Origin: Oryzomonas japonica
Lineage (GTDB): Bacteria > Desulfobacterota > Desulfuromonadia > Geobacterales > Pseudopelobacteraceae
Reading direction: 5' to 3'
Length of the DNA: 64,000 nt
Assembly: GCF_008802365.1 (NCBI RefSeq)
Contig: NZ_VZQZ01000002.1
Coordinates: 479,829-543,828, forward strand
A program made the translations under genes and the position numbers. Below are positions 1 through 9,463 of this stretch, in pieces. The notes beneath the pieces are model-generated. The model saw nothing but the letters and a program-made list of their open reading frames with translations. It did no database searches and was not told the origin of the DNA. The stretch's first letter is position 1. The number at the start of each line of letters is the position of its first letter.

Positions 1-261
1 ATTGCCGACCTCGCTGAAAAAAACACCGATCACCATATTGAGCTTGCGCATGACCGCCTGGCGTTCCCGCTCCCGTACAATCTGCTCAACGATCAGTGTA
101 ATAAACATGACATAAACCGGCAAGAATGCCAGGTTTCCCAAAAAGCTAGAAGCGATGTCGCGGCTGTTGCCGAGAACAAAGTAGTCAATCAGGTACAGGG
201 CCAGCGATGCCCCGGCCAGGACCGCCAATACGATGTGTTTTTTAAGGAACAATCCGTTCAT
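1..261 (-). CDS. Membrane protein of unknown function (C-terminus cut by window edge)
   Basis: The minus strand stays open from an ATG at 261 to the window edge, giving 87 residues. They hold two hydrophobic stretches (about residues 8-28 and 42-60), then a charged segment rich in Arg and Glu (RERERQ) and an amphipathic region, so this looks like an inner-membrane protein with two N-terminal helices and a cytoplasmic continuation. A GGAG ribosome site lies upstream of the ATG. It follows the FtsX-type permease by 15 bp in the same direction, so it is probably the last visible member of the pilB-T-C-S transcript. No function is recognised. Confidence 0.6.
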   Translation of the reverse strand, partial: MNGLFLKKHIVLAVLAGASLALYLIDYFVLGNSRDIASSFLGNLAFLPVYVMFITLIVEQIVRERERQAVMRKLNMVIGVFFSEVGN

Positions 262-276
262 CCACGCTTCTCCATT

Positions 277-1443
277 TCAACCTTCCCGCAGGGCATCGAC
301 GATATTCAGGCGGCTGGCCCGCACGGCGGGGATTACGCCCCCCACAAAACCCATGAGCAGGGAAAACAAGAGTGATTTGTAAATAATTTCGACAGTAAGG
401 GTAAATGAAAAGGCAAGCTCGGAAAAGGTCTGCCAGTTCATGGTAGAGATGGTGATAAACTGCATAAATGACGCCATGAAAAGTCCGGCGGCCCCTCCGA
501 TCAGGCCGAGCAGCAGGGATTCCATCAGAAAGGCCAGCATGATGCTGCTGCGTTGGAAACCGAGAGCCCGCAGGGTGCCGATCTCTCCGACCCGGTTGGC
601 AACGGCGGCATACATGGTGATCATGGCACCGATGATGGCGCCCAGGGAGAAGATCACCGTTAACGACATGCCGAGTATGCGTAAAAACTTGGCCATGGCC
701 TCGGACTGATCTCGATAGTAGCGGGTTTCGCGGCGCACATCCAACGTCAGGCGCGGGTCGGCATCCAGCTTGGCCTTGACCGCAGAAAAATCGCCGCTGT
801 CGCGCAGCCGGAAGGTGACCGAGGAGTACACCGGCCGCCGGAAAGCCTGCATCAACTGGATGGCATCACCCCATATCTCGGAATTGAAACCGGTAGCGCC
901 GGCATCAAAGATACCGACCACCGTCCAGTCGCGCATGCCGAAGCGAAGGGATTCACCGATCCCGCCGCCTTTGAAGCGCTGCGCGATACTGCCTCCCGCC
1001 ATGATTTCAGCTGAACCGGGACGTGGCATGCGCCCCTCTACCAGTCGCACCTGGGGCCGGAGTTTGAGGGACGCTGGATCAATCCCCCGGATGACCACAT
1101 TGGCCGGCTTGTCGCTGCCCCGTTTGGGAAGGCTTATCAGTACGACCAGTTCCTTGGCCGCCAGGAGGGTGCCGTCACTTCCGGTAGCGATATCCGGCAG
1201 GCTCTCCACAATGGCGGCCTGGGAGCGCTCCACACCGCTTTGCACCTCCGAGTTGGCCGCCTTGCGGGTGACGATAACATTATCGGCGGAACCGGTTTCA
1301 ATCAGCGTTTTTTCCAACCCCGCCGACAGCATCAGGATCGAAGCGAAGACAAACACCACCAGCGCCATTCCCGTTGCAGTCAAAAAGGTTGTCAGGCGGC
1401 GGGTGAAAAGATTGCGAAAGCTGTAGGAAATCGGAATGGGCAT
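277..1443 (-). CDS. FtsX/MacB-type ABC transporter permease
   Basis: A protein of 388 residues with the layout of MacB/LolC-type permeases: an N-terminal transmembrane helix (about residues 20-42), a large periplasmic domain, and three C-terminal helices forming the FtsX domain, ending in the typical PAVRASRLNIVDALREG tail. These permeases work with a separate ATPase in lipoprotein or peptide export or in mechanotransmission. No ATPase gene is adjacent; it may lie beyond the left edge. The ATG at 1443 is preferred because the protein then begins like relatives (MPIPISYSFRNL); a GTG at 1491 would overlap pilS. It starts 17 bp after the pilS stop, so it is probably co-transcribed with it. Confidence 0.8.
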   Translation of the reverse strand: MPIPISYSFRNLFTRRLTTFLTATGMALVVFVFASILMLSAGLEKTLIETGSADNVIVTRKAANSEVQSGVERSQAAIVESLPDIATGSDGTLLAAKELVVLISLPKRGSDKPANVVIRGIDPASLKLRPQVRLVEGRMPRPGSAEIMAGGSIAQRFKGGGIGESLRFGMRDWTVVGIFDAGATGFNSEIWGDAIQLMQAFRRPVYSSVTFRLRDSGDFSAVKAKLDADPRLTLDVRRETRYYRDQSEAMAKFLRILGMSLTVIFSLGAIIGAMITMYAAVANRVGEIGTLRALGFQRSSIMLAFLMESLLLGLIGGAAGLFMASFMQFITISTMNWQTFSELAFSFTLTVEIIYKSLLFSLLMGFVGGVIPAVRASRLNIVDALREG

Positions 1444-1460
1444 CTCGATCGGCCAGTTCG

Positions 1461-3092
1461 TTACACGGGGAGCATGATGGTAAAACGGCACCCCCCCTCG
1501 GGAGGTGACTCGACGGTGATGGTCCCACCGTGGGCTTCGATAATACGGTAGGTAACGGCCAGCCCAAGGCCGGAACCCTCCGCCTTGGTGGTCCAGAAGG
1601 GTTCGAACAGGTGGGCCGCCGTAGTGCTGTCAATGCCGCAACCACTGTCGGTCACCGTAATAACCGCTGCCGGGGTTTTGTTAAAACCATCCGCTCCGCT
1701 GAGTTGAAAACGCGATTCGATCCCAACCACACCCCCCTCCGGCATGGCCTCCGCGGAATTACGGAACAGATTCAGCAGGACCTGCCGCAGTTGGTTGATG
1801 TCGGCTTGAATCAGTATATGCGCGGCGACGAGATTGCGGAAGGAAACCGCCCTGAAGTGACTGTCTGAAGACAGGAGCATAATCAGATCTTCCACCAGCG
1901 GCCGCAACTCGAACCGCTCCTTGCAAGGGGAGGAAGGGCGGGCATAGGCCAGAAAATCGGTAATCAGACCGTTGAGCCTTTCCGCCTCGCGCAGCACGAT
2001 CTTCAACAGCCGCTGATCGTCTTCTGATACGGAACCGTGCTCGGCCAGCATCTGAACCGAGCCACTCATGGCCGCCAAAGGATTCCGGATTTCGTGGGCC
2101 ATGCGGGCGGATACCTCACCGAGCGCCGCCAGCCTGTCCGCCCTTTTCAGGGCCGTTTCCATCCGTTTCATGGAGGTAAGGTCCTTGAAGTTGACAATTG
2201 CCCCTGCCGATACTCCCTGGCTGTCGCAGAACGACACGGCGTTGTAGCCGAGAGTCATCGTTTCGCCGCTTGGCAGTTCATATTCGAACTCCCCGTCCAT
2301 CCGGGAGTCCATATGGCCGGCAATATCAGCAAGCGCCGGAAAGATGTCCACAAGCCGGCTATTATAAGCATCAGTCTGCGTCATGCCGGTAATCGTTTCG
2401 GCATAACGATTGAAAACCCTGATCCTGCCGGCCGGGGTAATCGTAAGCAGACCGCTTTCCAGATTCGATACGATGCTCGTGCTCAAACGCTCCAGCTCAT
2501 CATAGTTGACGGTTTTCTCGCGGAGTGCCTCCTCGCTTTCCCTGGCGCGCGCCGAAAGAAAACTGGTGATAAGGGCCGTCAGATAAAAGCCCATGAGGTT
2601 GAAGAAAATCGTGTAAAAAATGTGCGATGCGCCAAGTTGCTGGGCATCGGACCGGCTGAGGCCGATCGAGGCCAGCAGACCGAAGTATTGCAGATCAATT
2701 ATGGAACCGTAGAGTATGCTACAGAGGGATGCTGCGTAGAGCGCTTGCCGCCCCCCCAGCAACAGACCGGCACTCATGATGGAAAGAAGATAGAGGAAGG
2801 AATAGGGGCTGAGTATGCCGTTGGTAAACAGCAGGAGAACCGTTACGAAGAGCAGATCCCAGATCGTCTGGAGGTAGGCGATAAAGGCGTGGTATCTCTG
2901 GAGCCGGAGAAATAACAGGCAACAAAGGGAGAACAGAAAAGAAAACGCCATCAAGCGGATCAAACCGCTCTGAAGGTGCCCTTCAGCCGAGGTAAGGTCC
3001 TGATAATTCAGCAGTACGGTAGACGCCAGGAACAGGAATGACACCACGATCCTGGCATAAATGAAAAGCCTGAGTTTTCGTTCAAGCCCCAT
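1461..3092 (-). CDS. pilS: PilS, sensor histidine kinase of the type IV pilus regulon
   Basis: This 543-residue membrane sensor kinase has about six hydrophobic helices in residues 10-180, a PAS domain (about 200-305), a HisKA segment with the phospho-accepting His333 in MAHEIRNPLA, and an HATPase domain with N-box and GxGLGLA motifs. PilS phosphorylates PilR, an enhancer-binding protein for sigma-54 transcription of pilA. It lies 3 bp downstream of pilC in the pilB-T-C-S order known from Geobacter, which supports the name. In Geobacter sulfurreducens pilR and pilA follow directly; here an FtsX-type permease follows and pilR lies about 38 kb away. Confidence 0.88.
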   Translation of the reverse strand: MGLERKLRLFIYARIVVSFLFLASTVLLNYQDLTSAEGHLQSGLIRLMAFSFLFSLCCLLFLRLQRYHAFIAYLQTIWDLLFVTVLLLFTNGILSPYSFLYLLSIMSAGLLLGGRQALYAASLCSILYGSIIDLQYFGLLASIGLSRSDAQQLGASHIFYTIFFNLMGFYLTALITSFLSARARESEEALREKTVNYDELERLSTSIVSNLESGLLTITPAGRIRVFNRYAETITGMTQTDAYNSRLVDIFPALADIAGHMDSRMDGEFEYELPSGETMTLGYNAVSFCDSQGVSAGAIVNFKDLTSMKRMETALKRADRLAALGEVSARMAHEIRNPLAAMSGSVQMLAEHGSVSEDDQRLLKIVLREAERLNGLITDFLAYARPSSPCKERFELRPLVEDLIMLLSSDSHFRAVSFRNLVAAHILIQADINQLRQVLLNLFRNSAEAMPEGGVVGIESRFQLSGADGFNKTPAAVITVTDSGCGIDSTTAAHLFEPFWTTKAEGSGLGLAVTYRIIEAHGGTITVESPPEGGCRFTIMLPV

Positions 3093-3095
3093 ATC

Positions 3096-4310
3096 TTACC
3101 CGCCGACGGTCCCCGCCAGCTTAAAGATCGGCAGGTACATGGCAACGACCAAACCACCGACAGCCGTCCCCAGGAACACCATCAACAGCGGCTCCATCAT
3201 GGCGGTCATGGCCGAAACGGCATCGTCCACCTCGTCATCGTAGAAATCGGCGATCTTGCCCAGCATGGCGTCCATGGCGCCGGTCGCCTCGCCAACGGCG
3301 ATCATCTGAACGACCATGGGGGGAAAAACGCCGCAGGAGGCCAGCGGCTCGGCCATGGTTTTGCCCTCGGAGATGGCTTGACGCACGCCGTAGATTGCCT
3401 CTTCGACGATCTTGTTGCCGGCGGTCCTGGCCACGATATCAAGCCCGTCCATAATCGGCACGCCGGAGCTGACCATCGTTCCCAAGGTCCTGGTGAACTT
3501 GGCAACGGCAACCTTCCTGATCAGCGGCCCGGCTATCGGTGCCTTGAGCGCCATGCGGTCGATTTTTTTCTGCCCTCCGTCCGTGGCGTAGTATTTCTTG
3601 ATGGCGGTAATAATGCCGAAGAAGACGGCAATGATGACAATGATGTACTTCATCAGAAAATTGCTCAGGCCGATGACAAACTTGGTCGGTGCCGGCAAGT
3701 CGCCACCGAAATCGGCAAACATCTTGGCAAAGGTCGGGATGACGAAGATCAGGATGACCCCGACGACAATAACCGCGATGGACATGATGGTGATGGGGTA
3801 GACCATGGCGCCCTTGATCTGTTTCTTCAGTTTCATGGCCTTTTCGATGTAGGCCGCCAGCCGGTTCAGGATGGTGTCGAGGATACCGCCGACCTCGCCT
3901 GCGGCCACGAGATTGACATAAAGCTGGTCAAAGGCCTTGGGGTGTTTGCCGAGGGCATCGGCAAAGGTGGAACCGCTTTCCACACTCTCCTTCACCTTAT
4001 AGAGTATATCCTTGAAGGTCTTGTTCTCCTGCTGGCCGGCAAGGATCTCAAGGCATTGGACCAGCGGCAGGCCAGAATCGATCATGGTGGCAAACTGGCG
4101 GGTAAAGACGACTAGGTCCTTGGTGTCGACCTTGCCGCCGCCAAACTTGGGAAGTTTGATGGAAAACGCCTTGACCTGTTCATTGATGCTGATATTGGTA
4201 AAACCATACTTTTTCAACTGGGCTTCAACGATGTTGGTGCTTGCAGCCTCGATGACGCCCTTTTGCACGCCACCGGTTCTGGTACGTGCTTCCCATGAAA
4301 ATTTTGGCAT
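3096..4310 (-). CDS. pilC: PilC, type IV pilus inner-membrane platform protein
   Basis: At 404 residues this matches the length of the PilC/GspF family. It has the N-terminal start MPKFSWEARTRTG and two repeated T2SSF domains (about residues 70-193 and 270-395), each followed by hydrophobic helices. The platform protein sits in the inner membrane and couples the PilB and PilT motors to pilin insertion and removal. A strong GAGGAG ribosome site precedes the ATG. It is 19 bp downstream of pilT and 3 bp upstream of pilS, in one transcript. Confidence 0.95.
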   Translation of the reverse strand: MPKFSWEARTRTGGVQKGVIEAASTNIVEAQLKKYGFTNISINEQVKAFSIKLPKFGGGKVDTKDLVVFTRQFATMIDSGLPLVQCLEILAGQQENKTFKDILYKVKESVESGSTFADALGKHPKAFDQLYVNLVAAGEVGGILDTILNRLAAYIEKAMKLKKQIKGAMVYPITIMSIAVIVVGVILIFVIPTFAKMFADFGGDLPAPTKFVIGLSNFLMKYIIVIIAVFFGIITAIKKYYATDGGQKKIDRMALKAPIAGPLIRKVAVAKFTRTLGTMVSSGVPIMDGLDIVARTAGNKIVEEAIYGVRQAISEGKTMAEPLASCGVFPPMVVQMIAVGEATGAMDAMLGKIADFYDDEVDDAVSAMTAMMEPLLMVFLGTAVGGLVVAMYLPIFKLAGTVGG

Positions 4311-4329
4311 TGTCCGATACTCCTCGCTT

Positions 4330-5433
4330 TTAGTGAACAGGCGGCCGTCTCTGCATATTCAGGCCGGCAGAGGGGTTATTGATCATCTGCTTGAGTTCTT
4401 CCGGGTCCTGGGAGCGCCCGAGGGCCTCTTCCAGGGATATCATCCGTTTCTGATACAGGGACAGGAGCGACTGGTTCATGGTCTGCATGCCGTACTTCTC
4501 CTGCCCGACCTGCATCTGTGAATAGATTTGATGGACCTTGTCTTCACGAATCAGGTTGCGAATGGCGGCGTTGGGAACCATGATCTCCAGGGATAACGCA
4601 CGTCCTCGCGAGTTCATTCTCGGGATCAGAGCCTGGGATATGACCCCTTCCAATACAAAGGAAAGCTGCGCCCGTATCTGGGTCTGCTGATACGGAGGAA
4701 ACACATCCACAATACGGTTTATGGTCTGGACACAGGAGTTGGTATGCAGGGTAGCCAGACAGAGATGCCCGGTTTCCGAGAGGGTCAGCGCCGCCTCGAT
4801 GGTCTCGAGATCGCGCATCTCTCCGACCAGAACCACGTCAGGATCCTGGCGCAGTACGTACTTGAGGGCATTTTTAAACCCCTTGGTGTCGGCCCCTACC
4901 TCACGCTGGTTAACGAGACACCCTTTGTGGGGGTGCAGGTACTCGATCGGGTCCTCGATGGTGACGATGTGCTCGCGGCGGTTGATATTGATGTAATCGA
5001 TTATGGAAGCCAGGGTCGTGGATTTGCCGCTGCCGGTCGGGCCGGTCACGAGAATCAGCCCACGGGATTTGGCAGCCAGTTCGGAAACGATGGGGGGCAG
5101 TCCAAGCTCTTCGAACGTCAGGACGCGGTAGGGGATAACCCTGAATACTCCGGCCACGGCCCCACGCTGGACGAATATATTGCCCCTGAAGCGGGAAAGC
5201 CCCTTGACCCCGAACGAAAGGTCCAATTCATTTTCTTCTTCGAATTTGTGCTTCTGGGCATCGGTCAGGACGCTATAACAGAGTTGCTTGGTCTCAACCT
5301 GGTTCAGCGGCGGAAAATCGAGCGGTGTCAGCTTGCCATCGACCCTGATCTGGGGTGAGGTGTTGGTGGTGATATGCAGGTCAGAACCATTGCTTTCGAC
5401 AAGAACCTTCAGCAGTTGGTGCAGATTAACCAT
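4330..5433 (-). CDS. pilT: PilT, type IV pilus retraction ATPase
   Basis: A 367-residue secretion ATPase with a Walker A motif (GPTGSGKST), a Walker B region (VLVGEMRDLETI), and the C-terminal AIRNLIRE motif that distinguishes retraction ATPases of the PilT class. It powers pilus depolymerisation and retraction. The gene lies between pilB and pilC, as does the copy called pilT4 in Geobacter sulfurreducens; other pilT paralogs may exist elsewhere. An AAAGGA ribosome site precedes the ATG. Confidence 0.95.
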   Translation of the reverse strand: MVNLHQLLKVLVESNGSDLHITTNTSPQIRVDGKLTPLDFPPLNQVETKQLCYSVLTDAQKHKFEEENELDLSFGVKGLSRFRGNIFVQRGAVAGVFRVIPYRVLTFEELGLPPIVSELAAKSRGLILVTGPTGSGKSTTLASIIDYININRREHIVTIEDPIEYLHPHKGCLVNQREVGADTKGFKNALKYVLRQDPDVVLVGEMRDLETIEAALTLSETGHLCLATLHTNSCVQTINRIVDVFPPYQQTQIRAQLSFVLEGVISQALIPRMNSRGRALSLEIMVPNAAIRNLIREDKVHQIYSQMQVGQEKYGMQTMNQSLLSLYQKRMISLEEALGRSQDPEELKQMINNPSAGLNMQRRPPVH

Positions 5434-5447
5434 TGAGCCCGTCCTTT

Positions 5448-7154
5448 CTAGTCGTCAGCAACAGTTACCCGAAGGACCTCTTCAAAGGAAGTGACCCCTT
5501 CCTTGAGCTTGGTAAGCCCTGACTGACGCATGGTCTTGATGCCCAGCCGCATTGACTCCCGCTTGATCTCGGCGGTGTTGGCACCATTGAGGATCAGTTC
5601 ACGGATTTCATCAAGCATGGGCATAACCTGATAAAAACCGACCCGCCCCTTGTAGCCGGTATTGTTGCAGACGGAACACCCTCTGCCGCGCATGCAGACA
5701 AAGGAAGGCGCCTCATCGGGTGAGACGCCGGCGTCGATCAATGCCTGGACCGGGATGTCTTCCGGTTCCTTGCATTCGGCGCAGACCCGGCGGGCAAGGC
5801 GCTGGGCCGTGATCAGGTTGACGGCCGACGACACCAGAAACGGTTCGATACCCATATTGAGCAGGCGGTTGATAGTGGCCGGGGCATCGTTGGTGTGGAG
5901 GGTGGAAAGCACCATGTGGCCGGTCAAGGCCGCCTTGGTTGCTATTTCAGCGGTCTCGAAATCTCGAATCTCGCCGATCATGATGATATCGGGATCCTGG
6001 CGCAGAAAAGAGCGGAGGGCCGCGGCAAAATTGAGGCCGATATCCTCATGCATCTGCACCTGATTGATGCCGGCAAAGTTGAATTCGACCGGGTCCTCGG
6101 CGGTGGAGATATTCTCGGAAACCTTGTTGAGCTCGGCCAGTGCCGAATAGAGAGAAACCGTCTTGCCGCTCCCGGTGGGACCGGTGACCAGCACCATGCC
6201 GAACGGTTTGTGAATCTCGCGCAAAAAGTGCGCCAGGGCCTCAGGTTCGTACCCCAGCTTGGTCAGGTCCGTTTGCAGGTTGCTCTTGTCCAGGAGCCGC
6301 ATGCAGATCTTCTCGCCGAACAGCGTCGGCAGCACCGAAACGCGAAAATCCATGTCCTTGCCGCCGCCCAGCTTGATCTTGATACGGCCATCCTGGGGCA
6401 GCCGCCGTTCGGCGATATCCAACTCCGACATGATCTTGATACGGGAGGTTATGGCGTTTTTCAGCTTGAGAGGCGGCTTCATCACCTCGTAGAGGACACC
6501 ATCGATACGGTAGCGGACGCGGAACACCTTTTCGTAGGGTTCGATATGGATATCGCTGGCCTTTTTCCTGATGGCGTCCTGGAGGATGGCATTGACCATC
6601 TTGACGACCGGAGCGTCCTCGGTGGCCCGTTCCAAGGAGTTGACATCCACCTCATCGGTATCGCCGACGACCTCCACATCCTCAAAATCCATGTCGCCCA
6701 TGACATCGGCCAGCGACGCAGACTGATCGTAATTCTTGTCGATGGCGTTTTTGATGTCCGATTCGGACGCAACCACCATCTCCACATTGTAGCCGGTCAT
6801 GAACTTGATGTCTTCGATGGCGAACAGATTGGACGGATCGCTGACCGCGACGATCAGCGTCGCGCCAGCGCGGTTGACCGGTATAAGCTGGTATTTCTGG
6901 ACAACTTCCTGGGGAATGACCTTGATGACGGCAGGGTCTATGTCATAATCGGATAAATTGACGGCGGGAACGCCGTATTGTTTGGAGAGAAACGAGGTAA
7001 GATTTTGATCGCTGATGGCATTTTGCTTGATCAGGACCGTGCCGAGGCGCATCTGACCACCGGAAAGCTTTTGCTCCTCAAGCGCCTTGGCAAGCTGTTC
7101 CTTGGTGATCAGGTTGTTTTTTACCAGGATCTCTCCCAGCCGGCTTGACTGCAT
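5448..7154 (-). CDS. pilB: PilB, type IV pilus extension ATPase with MshEN domain
   Basis: From the ATG at 7154 the protein has 568 residues. The N-terminus holds two 24-residue MshEN-type motifs, each starting RLG and ending in Q (residues 5-28 and 36-59), separated by seven residues; this arrangement binds c-di-GMP in characterised MshE/PilB proteins. The ATPase core has Walker A ([10 protein letters not shown]), a Walker B region ([13 protein letters not shown]) and a CAEC...CSVC zinc-binding tetracysteine motif. It drives pilin polymerisation on PilC. The ATG at 7154 is chosen over one at 7169 because relatives begin MQxSRLGE and a G-rich ribosome site precedes it. First gene of the pilB-T-C-S transcript. 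Confidence 0.95.
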   Translation of the reverse strand: MQSSRLGEILVKNNLITKEQLAKALEEQKLSGGQMRLGTVLIKQNAISDQNLTSFLSKQYGVPAVNLSDYDIDPAVIKVIPQEVVQKYQLIPVNRAGATLIVAVSDPSNLFAIEDIKFMTGYNVEMVVASESDIKNAIDKNYDQSASLADVMGDMDFEDVEVVGDTDEVDVNSLERATEDAPVVKMVNAILQDAIRKKASDIHIEPYEKVFRVRYRIDGVLYEVMKPPLKLKNAITSRIKIMSELDIAERRLPQDGRIKIKLGGGKDMDFRVSVLPTLFGEKICMRLLDKSNLQTDLTKLGYEPEALAHFLREIHKPFGMVLVTGPTGSGKTVSLYSALAELNKVSENISTAEDPVEFNFAGINQVQMHEDIGLNFAAALRSFLRQDPDIIMIGEIRDFETAEIATKAALTGHMVLSTLHTNDAPATINRLLNMGIEPFLVSSAVNLITAQRLARRVCAECKEPEDIPVQALIDAGVSPDEAPSFVCMRGRGCSVCNNTGYKGRVGFYQVMPMLDEIRELILNGANTAEIKRESMRLGIKTMRQSGLTKLKEGVTSFEEVLRVTVADD

Positions 7155-7183
7155 ATCCCCCCCGCTCATGTCAGCGTCGTCAG

Positions 7184-7212
7184 ATATTATGCGGAGTACC
7201 CTGTATTGTCAA
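7184..7212 (-). promoter_or_regulatory. Sigma-70 type promoter for pilB-T-C-S
   Basis: On the minus strand a perfect -35 TTGACA (7212-7207) is followed after 17 bp by TAATAT (7189-7184), about 30 bp upstream of the pilB ATG. This is a near-consensus housekeeping promoter, unlike the sigma-54 promoter of pilA, so motor genes and pilin are probably controlled separately. Confidence 0.7.
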
Positions 7213-7276
7213 GCTGTTGTTGCTGCCAAACCGGCACACTACCAGAGCCGAACAAAGCAGCTTTTGCAGTTTGAAA

Positions 7277-7305
7277 TTGACATTTTACCGCCCGTGTTTT
7301 ACAAA
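7277..7305 (+). promoter_or_regulatory. Sigma-70 type promoter for purM-purN
   Basis: TTGACA at 7277-7282, a 17 bp spacer and TACAAA at 7300-7305 lie just upstream of the AAGGAGG ribosome site of purM. The promoter is divergent from that of pilB. Confidence 0.6.
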
Positions 7306-7332
7306 AGTTTTTCATCTAAGGAGGTAGAGAGT

Positions 7333-8385
7333 TTGAGCGAACGAAGGATAACCTATAAGGATGCCGGGGTTGATATAGCGGCCGGCAACAGCTTTGTCAG
7401 CATGATCAAACCGCTGGTCAAGGCCACGTCCCGCCCGGAGGTCATGGCAGATATCGGCGGTTTCGGCGGCCTTTTTTCGTTAAATACGGCCAAATATAAA
7501 AACCCGGTGCTCGTGTCCGGGACCGACGGCGTCGGCACCAAGCTCAGGATCGCCTTTATGGCAGACCGCCACGATACTGTTGGCATCGATCTGGTGGCCA
7601 TGTGCGTCAACGATATTGTGGTACAGGGAGCGGAACCGCTCTTTTTTCTCGACTACCTGGCAACCGGCAGGCTCCTGCCCGAGAAAGCGGCGGACGTCGT
7701 CAAAGGGATCGCCGAAGGGTGCAAACAGGCCGGCTGTGCCCTTATCGGCGGCGAAACGGCTGAAATGCCCGGCTTCTACGCCGATGGCGAATACGATATC
7801 GCCGGTTTTGCCGTAGGGGTGGTGGAACGGGACAACATCATCGACGGTTCGGGCATTTCCGTAGGCAACCGCCTGATCGGCATAGCCTCCAGCGGACTCC
7901 ACAGCAACGGCTACTCGTTGGCGCGCAAGCTCATCTTCGAACGCATGGGGCTGTCCCTGGACTCCCAATTGGCCGGCACCGGCCGGACCGTCTGCGAAGA
8001 GTTGCTTACGCCGACACGCATCTATATCCGTTCCATCATGAACCTGCTCAAGGATTTCAGGATTAACGGCATTGCCCATATCACCGGAGGCGGGCTGCTG
8101 GAAAACATCCCCCGTATCCTGCCCAAGGGGTGTAAAGCCACCATTCACCTGGATCGATGGGAACGGCAGCCTCTTTTTCATATCTTGCAGGAGGCCGGCA
8201 ACGTTGAACGTGCGGAGATGTACCGCACCTTCAACATGGGGATCGGCATGGTGGTGGCTGTCTCGGAGGAGGAATCCGAGGATATCGTCTACCGTCTGAA
8301 GGGACTTGGCGAGCAGGCCTGGGTTATCGGCGATATTACCACCTGCGCGGATGGCAGCGAGTGCGTCGAACTGGTGGAGGGGTAG
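7333..8385 (+). CDS. purM: Phosphoribosylformylglycinamidine cyclo-ligase (AIR synthetase)
   Basis: PurM converts FGAM and ATP to aminoimidazole ribonucleotide in purine synthesis. The 350-residue product matches the family length and shows the conserved N-terminal [12 protein letters not shown], the [12 protein letters not shown]-site motif, and the C-terminal [10 protein letters not shown] region. The start is the TTG at 7333, placed by a consensus AAGGAGG ribosome site 8 bp upstream; in-frame codons further upstream run into the pilB promoter region and have no such support. Its TAG overlaps the purN GTG by one base, so the two genes are translationally coupled. Confidence 0.95.
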   Translation: MSERRITYKDAGVDIAAGNSFVSMIKPLVKATSRPEVMADIGGFGGLFSLNTAKYKNPVLVSGTDGVGTKLRIAFMADRHDTVGIDLVAMCVNDIVVQGAEPLFFLDYLATGRLLPEKAADVVKGIAEGCKQAGCALIGGETAEMPGFYADGEYDIAGFAVGVVERDNIIDGSGISVGNRLIGIASSGLHSNGYSLARKLIFERMGLSLDSQLAGTGRTVCEELLTPTRIYIRSIMNLLKDFRINGIAHITGGGLLENIPRILPKGCKATIHLDRWERQPLFHILQEAGNVERAEMYRTFNMGIGMVVAVSEEESEDIVYRLKGLGEQAWVIGDITTCADGSECVELVEG

Positions 8386-9005
8386 TGACTGACGGAAACC
8401 CGGTCAGGCTGGCGGTTCTGGTTTCGGGAAACGGCACCAATCTCCAGGCCGTTATCGACCGAATTGCGTCAGGCGGGATAAATGCCACCATTGCGTGCGT
8501 GATCAGCAACAGACATGATGCCTTTGCCCTGAAACGCGCCGAGAAACACAACATTCCGGCAATCATCCACGAGAGTGGCGCTTACGCCAACCGCCGGGAG
8601 TACGATGCCGTCCTGGTAGATATGTTGCGGGACCGTGGCGTTGAACTGGTGGTCCTGGCCGGCTTCATGCGGATTCTGACCGATGTGATGGTCACGGCGT
8701 TCCCCCATGCCATCATGAACATTCACCCTGCCCTTTTGCCGGCTTTCCCGGGCCTTCACGCCCAGAAGCAAGCCCTTGACTACGGTGTTCGCTTTACCGG
8801 CTGCACGGTTCACTTCGTGGACGGCGGAACCGACACCGGTCCGATCCTCCTTCAGGCGGTCGTTCCCGTCCTGGAAGACGACACGGAAGAAAAACTTGCG
8901 GCCCGCATTCAGCACGAGGAGCATCGTATCTACCCCGAGGCCATACGTCTCTTCTGCGCGGGGAAGTTTTGTGTGGACGGCAGACGGGTACGGCTGTCGC
9001 CATAA
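8385..9005 (+). CDS. purN: Phosphoribosylglycinamide formyltransferase (folate-dependent)
   Basis: PurN transfers a formyl group from 10-formyltetrahydrofolate to GAR in purine synthesis. The 206-residue product has the opening VLVSGNGTNLQA, the catalytic-site region MNIHPALLPAFPG, and HFVDGGTDTGPIL with the conserved Asp. The GTG at 8385 overlaps the purM stop and has a GGAGGGG ribosome site inside purM. It is the last gene of the purMN operon. Confidence 0.95.
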   Translation: MTDGNPVRLAVLVSGNGTNLQAVIDRIASGGINATIACVISNRHDAFALKRAEKHNIPAIIHESGAYANRREYDAVLVDMLRDRGVELVVLAGFMRILTDVMVTAFPHAIMNIHPALLPAFPGLHAQKQALDYGVRFTGCTVHFVDGGTDTGPILLQAVVPVLEDDTEEKLAARIQHEEHRIYPEAIRLFCAGKFCVDGRRVRLSP

Positions 9006-9011
9006 TTTCTC

Positions 9012-9041
9012 TTGACAACGCAACTGCAGTAGTGTTAGTAA
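9012..9041 (+). promoter_or_regulatory. Sigma-70 type promoter for rpsT
   Basis: TTGACA (9012-9017) is followed by TTAGTA at 17 bp or TAGTAA at 18 bp (to 9041). It starts just after the purN stop and leaves a leader of about 45 bases before rpsT. Confidence 0.65.
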
Positions 9042-9093
9042 ACTAGCTTCAATTTAGATATTACTCGCGGAAAGAATCACACGGAGGTGCAGC

Positions 9094-9357
9094 TTGGCAC
9101 ATCATAAGTCGGCAATCAAAAGGATTAAACAGAACGCCAAGAGGAGTGCCCGCAACCGGCACGTTACCTCAACGCTGAAGACATATATCAAGCGGGTGCG
9201 CGAGGCTGTCGAGGCCAAGGACAAGGAAGCAGCTACCGCAGCCCTGAAGGCCGCCATTCCGGTCATCGATGCTTCTGCTTCGAAAGGCGTGATCCACAAC
9301 TCCAATGCCTCCAGAAACGTTTCGCGCCTGACCAGGCTCGTCAATACCCTGGGTTAA
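9094..9357 (+). CDS. rpsT: 30S ribosomal protein S20
   Basis: This 87-residue basic protein begins [14 protein letters not shown] and ends with the typical small-residue helix [13 protein letters not shown]20 binds 16S rRNA during early 30S assembly. It starts with TTG, preceded by a GGAGGTG ribosome site; non-AUG starts are common for S20 genes and support autogenous control in other bacteria. It has its own promoter and terminator, so it is monocistronic. Confidence 0.96.
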   Translation: MAHHKSAIKRIKQNAKRSARNRHVTSTLKTYIKRVREAVEAKDKEAATAALKAAIPVIDASASKGVIHNSNASRNVSRLTRLVNTLG

Positions 9358-9386
9358 CACCAATCGCGCACGACATAAGGTCACAC

Positions 9387-9425
9387 AAAGGGGACTCCCA
9401 TGCAATGGGAGCCCCCTTTGTTTTT
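9387..9425 (+). terminator. Rho-independent terminator after rpsT
   Basis: A long GC-rich stem (arms 9387-9401 and 9406-9420, loop TGCAA, one mismatch) is followed directly by a run of T, 30 bp after the rpsT stop. Confidence 0.9.
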
Positions 9426-9463
9426 AGCGGGAGCAACAACGCTTTTCCCAAAGGGTCCGTTCA

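Noticed and set aside
7087..7332. N-terminal extension of purM by 82 codons
   Set aside because: It would overlap the 5-prime end of pilB and both promoters; a consensus ribosome site and family length place the start at 7333.
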